Below, piece after piece: positions 1-6,951 of a DNA stretch of 25,662 bases. The notes below the pieces were generated by a model. It had not been told where the DNA came from, searched no databases, and was given only the letters and a program-made list of their open reading frames with translations. A program made the translations under genes and the position numbers. The stretch is from a virus, in the IMG/VR virus record IMGVR_UViG_3300020196_000215, positions 1 through 25,662 of that record, one strand, 5' to 3'. Each line of letters opens with the position of its first letter. The stretch's first letter is position 1.

Positions 1-515
1 TGTTTAATCTGACCCTTTCTTCATCTTTTCGTAGTTATGAACAACAAAATTATCTTTATCAATTGTATCTTAAGGGACAGGGGAATCTTGCTGCTCCGCC
101 TGGTAGGTCTAATCATGAAAAGGGTCTCGCCATTGATGTTGCTAATGGTATTCCTTGGGTTCAAAAGTATGGGTCAAAATTTGGATGGATAAACACAGGT
201 ATGGGATTTTCTCAAAAAGAACCATGGCATTTCGACTTCAAGGGTTCTGTTTCTCCATCTGCTACACAAGAACAAACAACACCTACACCTGCAGCGATTC
301 AAAGACCATCAACCTCGACGGTAAATGTTGCAACTGAAAGACGGGGAGAAAACTATGTAGTAGTTGATCAAAGAAGTCCAAGAGTAAATACTAGTAGACA
401 AAATAATTATGGTTCTTCAGGAAGTTCAGGAGGCAATATTCGTGAGGAAGATTTGGCAGTCGCATTTATGAATAACATGAAAAAAAGATTGATGAATGAT
501 TTAGCATATGTATAG
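1..515 (+). CDS. M15/VanY-type peptidoglycan peptidase, 5'-truncated by window edge
   Basis: The frame is open from base 3, so the gene begins upstream of the window; the internal TTG at 63 is not a credible start. The visible protein opens with an SSFRSYEQQ segment followed by SNHEKGLAID and, about 40 residues later, EPWHFD. These are the H-x6-D and E-x-W-H zinc and catalytic signatures of the VanY/M15 D-Ala-D-Ala carboxypeptidase or endopeptidase family, so it probably cuts peptidoglycan stem peptides. After the catalytic domain comes a low-complexity Thr/Pro/Ser/Gly linker of about 70 residues, then a short helical C-terminus ending MKKRLMNDLAYV. The next gene ends in a very similar peptide. 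Only 12 bases separate it from the next start. Position beside the baseplate hub genes suggests a tail-associated lysin rather than a holin/endolysin-system enzyme; that location is inferred. Confidence 0.85.
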   Translation, partial: FNLTLSSSFRSYEQQNYLYQLYLKGQGNLAAPPGRSNHEKGLAIDVANGIPWVQKYGSKFGWINTGMGFSQKEPWHFDFKGSVSPSATQEQTTPTPAAIQRPSTSTVNVATERRGENYVVVDQRSPRVNTSRQNNYGSSGSSGGNIREEDLAVAFMNNMKKRLMNDLAYV

Positions 516-527
516 CAGTAAAAGAAA

Positions 528-2384
528 ATGATAATAACTCAAATCAAACCAACTACACTTAATCTTGAAAAAATCTCAGGTTCCGTAGTTACCTCTAACA
601 AAAAAATTGCGCTTACAAATAAATCAATCACTCAACTTAATAAAAAAATTGAAAAAAATAATATACAAAGAAATAATTTATTGAACGAAAAAAAACAAGC
701 AATAAAAAGACAATTGGAGTTTGATCGATTTAAGGAACAAGAGGCATCATTAGAATCTTCAGAAATAGTAAACATAAAACCAAGAGAATCACAAGAACTA
801 TTTCGATCAGGTTCTGGTGGTGGACTTTTTGGTAAACTACTTGGATTTTTTGGTTACATTGCTGCTGGTTGGGCGATTAGAAATTTACCTACTTGGATAG
901 GTATTGGTAATGAAATAATCAGGAGACTTGGTAATCTCAGATCAAATATTGCTATCTTTTTATATAACTTATATAATCCAGAAAAACAACCACCAGGAAT
1001 TCTCCAGAATTTTACAACTATAGTAAAAAGTGCTCTGGGATATGCCATGTCATTTGATTTTGAAAAAAGTTCAGAAGAGGTTCAAAACTCTATAAAAGGG
1101 CCCATACAAAATATCAATAATATGGGAGATTCAATCAAAGACTCTATGAATCTCATTACAAAACCATTTGATATTGGTGGGGCAATTCCATCACCAGGTA
1201 CCAATGTTGCTGATGAAGGTGCTTACACAAGTGGGTATACAAGCACAATGTCTGGGAGGGTCTTAGCAACAGACGCTAAGGCAACATACTATGATCCTGC
1301 ACTTGGAGGAATTAATGCAAGTGGCGCTAAAACGGCACAAGGACTTCCAGCAACTGCAACTGGTGAAGGTTATAGGTCAAACGTCTTTTCTGCTGCGGCA
1401 TTTCCAGAACTTATTGCAATTTTGCCAGGTGAATATACTCGTCCTTCAAAAGGATTTCCTGGTGGAAAGACATTATCAAAACCAATCAATTTAATTGTCA
1501 CTGATAGTAAAACAGGTAAGTCTGCAGTAATCAGAGTCAATGATGTTGGACCTGGCGTTTCTGGACACGCTAAAAATCATATGCTTGACTTTAGCGTTGC
1601 GGCAAAAAATTACTTTGGTGCTGCTAATATTAGTAGTGGATTAGAAATAAAATTAGCACCACCTGATGCTCAACCAGGACCACTTGATGCTAGTTCATCT
1701 AGGATGGTTACTTCGCCAGGTTCTGGAAGTAATATTGGACCTTCTATTCAACTAAAAGGATTTGCTGTAGAAAATCCAAGAGGACAAAAAGTAAAAGGAT
1801 ATTCTGGACTTACTCCACACCACAGTTATCAGTCAACAAGTGATGGTAGAGAAGTTAGAGACTTCACGATTTTTAAAGGAGATCAATATATAAATGCACC
1901 AGTTCCATCACCAGTTTCTGGAACAATTACTTGGACAGGATTTCTCACTGGTGGCGGTAACTGGATTGAGATTATGTCTAGTGCTGGAAAAGTAGAACTT
2001 GGGCATTTTAATAAAATTCTAGTGCAAAAAAATCAACAGGTTTCGGTTGGAACTATTTTAGGATTGCAAGGTAGCACTGGTAGGTCTACTGGTCCTCATG
2101 TTCACATACAAGCACCATCGAATGTTATTAGAAGTTATGTTGACGGATTAGTAAGTGGAACAATCATCGGGAGCTCCCCACCTTCTAAGATTCCAAATGC
2201 AATCGGTCCAGAGAGAACACCAACCAATATCATTATTCCAGAAACTCCAATAATAGAACAATCAGGAGCATCTTATGGCGATAGTGGACAACAGTCACCA
2301 TCTATGACTTTACCAATTCCTGAACTTACTGTGTTAAATAGATTTATCAAGAACAAATTACTTTTAGATTTGGCTTACAACTAA
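528..2384 (+). CDS. Tail-associated lysin with RlpA-like barrel and M23 peptidase domains
   Basis: 618 residues. Residues 1-75 are rich in Lys, Glu, Asn and Gln and look like a coiled coil. A Gly-rich hydrophobic stretch follows at about 95-150 (KLLGFFGYIAAGW) that could be amphipathic or membrane-active. About 245-365 resembles an RlpA-like double-psi beta-barrel: ATYYDPALGG, GAKTA, then VRVNDVGPG, which keeps the Asp of the family's V-R-x-N-D-x-G-P motif; the His usually found in the first motif is not evident. About 425-540 is an M23 (lysostaphin/LytM-type) domain with APVPSPVSGTI, GHFNKI, VSVGTILGLQGSTG and the HVHIQ metal motif at about 524. The C-terminus ends IKNKLLLDLAYN, like the upstream peptidase. 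The stop overlaps the next start by one base (TAATG). Two wall-degrading folds in one protein beside the hub genes suggest an enzyme that opens the wall during infection. Confidence 0.8.
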   Translation: MIITQIKPTTLNLEKISGSVVTSNKKIALTNKSITQLNKKIEKNNIQRNNLLNEKKQAIKRQLEFDRFKEQEASLESSEIVNIKPRESQELFRSGSGGGLFGKLLGFFGYIAAGWAIRNLPTWIGIGNEIIRRLGNLRSNIAIFLYNLYNPEKQPPGILQNFTTIVKSALGYAMSFDFEKSSEEVQNSIKGPIQNINNMGDSIKDSMNLITKPFDIGGAIPSPGTNVADEGAYTSGYTSTMSGRVLATDAKATYYDPALGGINASGAKTAQGLPATATGEGYRSNVFSAAAFPELIAILPGEYTRPSKGFPGGKTLSKPINLIVTDSKTGKSAVIRVNDVGPGVSGHAKNHMLDFSVAAKNYFGAANISSGLEIKLAPPDAQPGPLDASSSRMVTSPGSGSNIGPSIQLKGFAVENPRGQKVKGYSGLTPHHSYQSTSDGREVRDFTIFKGDQYINAPVPSPVSGTITWTGFLTGGGNWIEIMSSAGKVELGHFNKILVQKNQQVSVGTILGLQGSTGRSTGPHVHIQAPSNVIRSYVDGLVSGTIIGSSPPSKIPNAIGPERTPTNIIIPETPIIEQSGASYGDSGQQSPSMTLPIPELTVLNRFIKNKLLLDLAYN

Positions 2385-3712
2385 TGTCAATTAATTCTTC
2401 TGTATTTGAAACATTAATACTAGAATCTAATAATCAGAAAAGAACTGTAGACATAGTTGAAGGTGCGGTCAGCATTGATTACTATGAAGATATTTTTTCA
2501 CCAACTATTACTGCAAAAATTAAGGTAATAAACAGTAGCTCATCAATTGCTCCTGAAGGTGCTCCAGCACAAGAGAAACAATCAATTTATAACGGTTTGC
2601 CATTGAGAGGTGGTGAGAGAGTTGTGATGAAAATATCAGGAAATTCAGCAACTAATCCAGGATTAGATTTTTCTAAAAAACCTGCTGATTTTTTTATTGT
2701 TTCTAGTATTACTGACATCGTATCACAAACAGAGTCAGAAAGTTTTACACTACATTTAATTTCTAGGGAAGCAATTACAAATGAGACTTCAAGAGTTTCC
2801 AGAAAGTTTTCAAGTTCTTCAACAATTGACAACTCCATAAAGGCAATACTAGAAGAGTATTTGAAAACTAAAAAGATAGGAACGATTGATAAGACCTCTA
2901 ATTCTTATGGATTTATTGGTAATCTAAAAAAACCTTTCACTACTTTGATTTGGTTAGCGTCAAAGGCAGTTCCCGCTGAAAGTGGAGCAAATGCAGGATT
3001 TTTCTTTTATCAGACAAAGGACGGATTTCAATTTAGATCAATTGACTCTCTTATCAATCAAGAAAAGAAAGCGACATACACTAATAATCAGGGTGTAGAG
3101 TCATATGATTCTGATAATAAAGCAGTAAATAATGATTTTTCAATCTTGAACTACACAACAACCAAGAATGAAAATTTGATTGAAAAATTAAGACTAGGTG
3201 CATTTTCAAGTCAAAGAATGTTTTTTGATCCAAATAAATTTACCTTTACAGGTGAACAACAGGGTTCATTTGGTCAGACACAGTATAAGAAAAAAACAAA
3301 AACACTAGGTAGAAAACTTGATTTACCAAAAATATCTCCAGGTTCAGATAAGACTTTAGGAGATATTCCATCAAGAATTTTTACACAGATTTTAGATGTT
3401 GGAACATTAGAGCCTAAACCATCTAAAGAGACGAATTCTAATCCAATGGAATATCAAGCTCAGTCTCTAATGAGATATAATACTTTGTTTACTCAAGTAT
3501 TAGATGTTACTATTCCATCGAATACAAATTTAAGAGCTGGAGATGTGATTGAGTGTATTTTTCCCAAAAACACACAGGCATCAACCAAGGAATCTGACCC
3601 AGAGATAAGCGGTCTATATATCATAAAAGAACTATGTCACCATTTTGATAGTGATAATTCATATACATCGCTCAAATTAATTAGAGATACTTTTGGACAA
3701 AAAAGCAAATGA
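2384..3712 (+). CDS. gp27: Baseplate hub protein, T4 gp27-like
   Basis: 442 residues, close to T4 gp27 (391 residues) and its marine relatives. The N-terminus (VFETLILES, then DYYEDIFSPTITAKIKV), the LPLRGGERV segment at about 70 and SREAITNE at about 130 match what I recall of the gp27-type hub subunits of marine T4-like phages. The protein is mostly beta-rich with no signal peptide or membrane segment. In T4, gp27 forms a trimeric ring that joins the tail tube to gp5, and the gene immediately downstream here encodes a gp5-type OB-fold protein. The start overlaps the previous stop by one base and the stop overlaps the gp5-like start by four (ATGA), implying translational coupling and matched dosage. 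The assignment rests on recalled family resemblance plus the adjacency to gp5. Confidence 0.75.
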   Translation: MSINSSVFETLILESNNQKRTVDIVEGAVSIDYYEDIFSPTITAKIKVINSSSSIAPEGAPAQEKQSIYNGLPLRGGERVVMKISGNSATNPGLDFSKKPADFFIVSSITDIVSQTESESFTLHLISREAITNETSRVSRKFSSSSTIDNSIKAILEEYLKTKKIGTIDKTSNSYGFIGNLKKPFTTLIWLASKAVPAESGANAGFFFYQTKDGFQFRSIDSLINQEKKATYTNNQGVESYDSDNKAVNNDFSILNYTTTKNENLIEKLRLGAFSSQRMFFDPNKFTFTGEQQGSFGQTQYKKKTKTLGRKLDLPKISPGSDKTLGDIPSRIFTQILDVGTLEPKPSKETNSNPMEYQAQSLMRYNTLFTQVLDVTIPSNTNLRAGDVIECIFPKNTQASTKESDPEISGLYIIKELCHHFDSDNSYTSLKLIRDTFGQKSK

Positions 3713-6126
3713 TAGATGAATCTTTACTTAAGAGTAATTTTATAGGAAGAGATGGATTTCGTTGGTGGATTGGACAAGTAGCACCTGGAGAGGCACAAGG
3801 AGAACAATCAAATGGTGGTGGTTGGGGAAATAGAATTAAGGTTAGAATTTTAGGTTATCACCCTTATTCCGAAACAGAATTATCAAACGATGATTTGCCC
3901 TGGGCACAAATTTTATTGTCTACATCAACTGGTAGTGGTGCTGGAGGTTGTGCCACCAGTCATAAACTAAAACCATCTGATGTTGTTTTTGGTTTCTTTC
4001 TAGATGGTGATAATGCTCAGATTCCCGCAATTATTGCGTGCTTTGGAAAAACATCTGATATTGAGAAGGGTTCAGAATCTTATGAGTCACCATTCACTCC
4101 TTTTACTGGGTATACTGATAGGGTCAAAAAACCTAGTGGACCGCTAAAGGGTGATCAAAGTAATGAAGGAAACTCTAATTCACAAAAATCACCACGAGAT
4201 GTTTCACCAGCAATTGTTAATAAACTAAATCAGGAAAATCCAGATGATTTAGAGGTTCCTTACTATACAGGTGTTGGAAAAACAATTGTACTTGCAAATT
4301 CTTGTGGTGACACGGCACTAGCAGGAATGACTGCAGAAATTGATAATCTTCTTCAAAAAGTTCGTGATGGATTAGATGCAATCAGTAATCTAGATTTAGA
4401 AATTAATAGTTCTGTCGATAAAATTACTGGCATAATGAACATTTATACTGGTCAAATGATGAGAGAATTATATACTCAACTCATTCCAGCTCTCAATGAC
4501 GGGTTGAAATTACTTTATGAAACTGTTTATAACGCAGTTTTTGCTGCTACAGGGAGTACAACAATCGCTCATTTAGCTGGAGTCGCTGCTCAAACTGCAA
4601 TGCTTATTCCTGTTAAACTTTTAGAAGATGGATTACAAACTGTGGGTGCTTTAGTTGTTGATCTTGCATCTGGTTCAATTAAGGAACTCCTTTCTGGCAT
4701 GTTGAATAATGTTGATAATTTAGTGCCTTGTGCAGCAGAGCAATTCTCTGGGGCATTATTGAATAATACACTAGATAATTTTCTTGGAGCTATGGGTCCT
4801 CTTTTGGATGGAGTTTCAAAACTCTTAAGTTTGGTTGGATTTAATCCAGAGTCATCAATGCGTTCTACAATTGAATCTTTCCAAGCAATAGGGGGATTAT
4901 TTATGGGAGGTCAGTCACAAGGGGGGTGTTCTGGAATTGTAAAAGAATGGGTAATTGGTACAGGACCCAAAGATCCTGGTTGTGAAGAATCTGCCTACCA
5001 ATCAATCCTTAATAATATGAATAATGCAGCTGCAATTGGAAAAGGAGTATTAGAGGCAGTTGGAAATGTTCAGAATCTTTTGACAGATGTAGGAAACATT
5101 GTAGATGATGTGCAACAAGCTTTCCAACAAAAATATGGAACTTTTGATATCTTTAGTGGTGAACCTAAAGATCCAAGTTCCCCTTGCTATACTGGACCTC
5201 CAATTTCAAAATCTCCACCACAAGTACGCATTTTTGGTGGCGGTGGAACTGGCGCAACAGCTATTGCTCTTTTAGGTGATATTGTACCTACAAGATCAAC
5301 AGACATAGTAGATATTACAAATGTTAAGACTGCTAGTGTATTGGGTGTGGAGATTACAAATGGTGGTTTTGGATATGTAACACCACCATTTGTTGAATTT
5401 TATGACGAGTCAAAACAAGGATATGGCGCCGTGGGTAGAACATTTATTGATACAATTCCAAATTCACCAACTTTTAGTCAAGTTACAGGAGTGGAGATGG
5501 TTTCAGTGGGAGAGAATTATCCAGTCGGATATGCTCAGTTAGATTATAATATTAATTCAAACATTGCCGTAATTGCGGTTCAAATTATTAATCAGGGCAA
5601 AGGGTATTCTCAAAAAGATACTGCTTCGGATAATCTTGGTAATAATTATAAACTTTCTGTTAAGGATGGAAAAATTATTTTTGCACAAGTTTCAGATACT
5701 AAAAGAATTGATGAGTTACCAATAATTACTGTAACGACAAAAACAGGGAGAGGCGCAGTATTAAAACCAATTCTTGGAAGAGTTAGATTTAATCCTCCAG
5801 AGGAAATTGTAAGAGTTATTGATTGCCCAACACCTTCACTAACATCTGAAGTGGTAAAAACATCTTCCACTGCTATTGATACCGTAACACCTGTTGCATT
5901 ATCCACTCCTACCCCCACTCCCACTCCCACTCCCACTCCCACACCTACACCTACACCCACTCCTACCCCCACACCCACTCCTACCCCCACACCCACACCC
6001 ACTCCTACCCCCACTCCCACACCTACGCCTACACCTACCCCCACACCCTCTCCTACCCCCTCACCTTCACCCTCACCATCTCCATCTCCAGGTGGTGGCG
6101 GCGGCGGAGGCGGTTACGGTTACTAA
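3709..6126 (+). CDS. gp5: Baseplate hub/spike protein, T4 gp5-like OB-fold, with Thr-Pro and poly-Gly tail
   Basis: 805 residues. Residues about 14-120 match the gp5 N-terminal OB-fold: FRWWIGQVAPGEAQG, NRIKVRILGYHPYSE, DLPWAQILLSTSTGSG, then VVFGFFLDGDNAQIPAI. T4 gp5 has the same order of motifs (WFVGVVE, RVRVRVVGLHP, LPWMSVI, GTRVYGHFLD). Residues about 205-460 are helical and Leu/Ala-rich. About 500-720 are beta-rich and contain the motif EITNGGFGYVTPPFVEF, which also occurs in the large structural protein downstream. I see no T4-lysozyme domain, so catalysis is presumably handled by the two upstream lysins. The C-terminus is 24 Thr-Pro pairs, seven more Ser/Thr-Pro pairs, eight Gly and YGY. 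No needle repeats are present; a separate downstream gene appears to supply them. The start overlaps the gp27-like stop by four bases. Confidence 0.82.
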   Translation: MIDESLLKSNFIGRDGFRWWIGQVAPGEAQGEQSNGGGWGNRIKVRILGYHPYSETELSNDDLPWAQILLSTSTGSGAGGCATSHKLKPSDVVFGFFLDGDNAQIPAIIACFGKTSDIEKGSESYESPFTPFTGYTDRVKKPSGPLKGDQSNEGNSNSQKSPRDVSPAIVNKLNQENPDDLEVPYYTGVGKTIVLANSCGDTALAGMTAEIDNLLQKVRDGLDAISNLDLEINSSVDKITGIMNIYTGQMMRELYTQLIPALNDGLKLLYETVYNAVFAATGSTTIAHLAGVAAQTAMLIPVKLLEDGLQTVGALVVDLASGSIKELLSGMLNNVDNLVPCAAEQFSGALLNNTLDNFLGAMGPLLDGVSKLLSLVGFNPESSMRSTIESFQAIGGLFMGGQSQGGCSGIVKEWVIGTGPKDPGCEESAYQSILNNMNNAAAIGKGVLEAVGNVQNLLTDVGNIVDDVQQAFQQKYGTFDIFSGEPKDPSSPCYTGPPISKSPPQVRIFGGGGTGATAIALLGDIVPTRSTDIVDITNVKTASVLGVEITNGGFGYVTPPFVEFYDESKQGYGAVGRTFIDTIPNSPTFSQVTGVEMVSVGENYPVGYAQLDYNINSNIAVIAVQIINQGKGYSQKDTASDNLGNNYKLSVKDGKIIFAQVSDTKRIDELPIITVTTKTGRGAVLKPILGRVRFNPPEEIVRVIDCPTPSLTSEVVKTSSTAIDTVTPVALSTPTPTPTPTPTPTPTPTPTPTPTPTPTPTPTPTPTPTPTPTPTPTPTPSPTPSPSPSPSPSPGGGGGGGGYGY
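5905..6090 (+). repeat. In-frame hexanucleotide repeat encoding (Thr-Pro)24 plus a Ser/Thr-Pro run
   Basis: Thirty-one consecutive six-base units alternate ACN/TCN with CCN. The first 24 (5905-6048) encode Thr-Pro and the last seven encode Ser-Pro or Thr-Pro. The + strand has a single G (6027) across the tract. Units of six keep the frame when copies are gained or lost, so length could vary without breaking the protein. The peptide should form an extended, stiff polyproline-type rod before the eight-Gly tail at 6091-6114. Confidence 0.97.
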
Positions 6127-6133
6127 CTAAATA
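6127..6133 (+). promoter_or_regulatory. Candidate late promoter, CTAAATA
   Basis: CTAAATA starts directly after the gp5-like stop codon and lies 34 bases before the next ATG, in one of the two longest gaps of the structural cluster (41 bases). It resembles the T4-type late promoter box TATAAATA. The same heptamer also occurs by chance inside genes of this AT-rich sequence, for example near 13403 and 23570, so the call is weak. Confidence 0.3.
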
Positions 6134-6167
6134 GAAAATAGAAAGAATTTATTTTTGATTTATATTC

Positions 6168-6941
6168 ATGTCAAGATCAAATCAAAACTGGGAAGCTAGA
6201 GATATTTGGGCAATGCCTACTTTTAGGATTGATACTTCCACGCCACAAATGGGGGCAAATGGGTCTTTGGCATATGCGATGTATAGTTTCAATTCTAGTA
6301 ATGATGTAAATCTTACTGGTCTTACCGAAGGGGGGTCATACAGAATTTACAACGATAGATTTATCGAAATTGTAGCAGGAAATAAAACATCTGAAAAAGG
6401 TGTTGACATTGTTATTACTTCGATGGCTGGAGATGTTACAATTACTGCACTACGTAATGGATCTATTAGAATCAAAGGAAAAAATATAACAATTGAAGCT
6501 GATGAGGATGTAGATATAAAAGCAGGAAGAAATATCAGCATGAAAGGTGGTGCTGGAAGAATATTGTTAGACTCTAATATTGTTGATGCTAAGGGATTGT
6601 CTGGAAATGTTATATCAAAAGTGGAGGGTGGAACTTTTGGTACGAAAGTATTTGATGGAACTTATGTTGCTAAAGATGTTCTTGAAAAAGCAATGGCTGC
6701 GTTACCAAATATTCCAGTAACTGGTAATAACGTTGATGCGACTACAACAAGTAAACCTTGTATTCCATCTTCTGGAATTTCGACTACTGGAATTTCGACT
6801 AGTCGTTCCACTGCTAGTGCCACTGCTAGTACCACTGCTAGTACCACTGCAGGTCTTGATGCTGAATTGAGTCGTCCAATTACAAATGAGGAACGAGCTC
6901 AAGTAAGGAGTAATACTGTTCCTGGTGTCACTATCCTATAG
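6168..6941 (+). CDS. Small beta-helical virion protein, candidate separate gp5-type needle
   Basis: 257 residues. After an unrecognised N-terminal region (about 1-75), residues 78-150 have a strict alternation of hydrophobic residues with Gly/Asn/Asp turns: DIVITSMAGDVTITALRNG, then IRIKGKNITIEADEDVD, then IKAGRNISMKGGAG. This closely resembles the V-x-G-x-x-x-x-x strands of the gp5/VgrG triple-stranded beta-helix needle. In T4 that needle is the C-terminal part of gp5; here the gp5-like gene just upstream lacks it, so a separately encoded needle is a reasonable inference. The C-terminal 60 residues are Ser/Thr/Ala-rich and built on short DNA repeats. I see no PAAR tip domain. No strong ribosome-binding site precedes the ATG. 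It could instead be another spike-associated structural protein. Confidence 0.65.
   Translation: MSRSNQNWEARDIWAMPTFRIDTSTPQMGANGSLAYAMYSFNSSNDVNLTGLTEGGSYRIYNDRFIEIVAGNKTSEKGVDIVITSMAGDVTITALRNGSIRIKGKNITIEADEDVDIKAGRNISMKGGAGRILLDSNIVDAKGLSGNVISKVEGGTFGTKVFDGTYVAKDVLEKAMAALPNIPVTGNNVDATTTSKPCIPSSGISTTGISTSRSTASATASTTASTTAGLDAELSRPITNEERAQVRSNTVPGVTIL
6808..6850 (+). repeat. 12-bp in-frame minisatellite, about 3.6 copies
   Basis: Three 12-base units at 6808-6819, 6820-6831 and 6832-6843 (CCACTGCTAGTG/A) and a partial fourth encode a Ser/Thr/Ala tract near the C-terminus of the beta-helical protein. Just upstream, ACTGGAATTTCGACT-type 15-base units occur twice (about 6772-6801). Being in frame, copy changes would alter only the length of the linker. 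Confidence 0.9.
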
Positions 6942-6951
6942 GTAAAATCAC

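Noticed and set aside
63-65. TTG at 63 as the start of the M15 peptidase
   Set aside because: The frame is open to the window edge and the upstream residues (SSFRSYEQQ) belong to the family, so the gene is simply cut by the window.
5646-6044. - strand frame reading (Gly-Val)n opposite the Thr-Pro tract
   Set aside because: It is the shadow of the hexanucleotide repeat; the remainder of that frame has no recognisable features and conflicts with the gp5-like gene.
3709-6126. T4-type tail lysozyme domain in the gp5-like protein
   Set aside because: No lysozyme motif can be seen between the OB-fold and the C-terminal tract; that region is helical and Leu/Ala-rich, then beta-rich.
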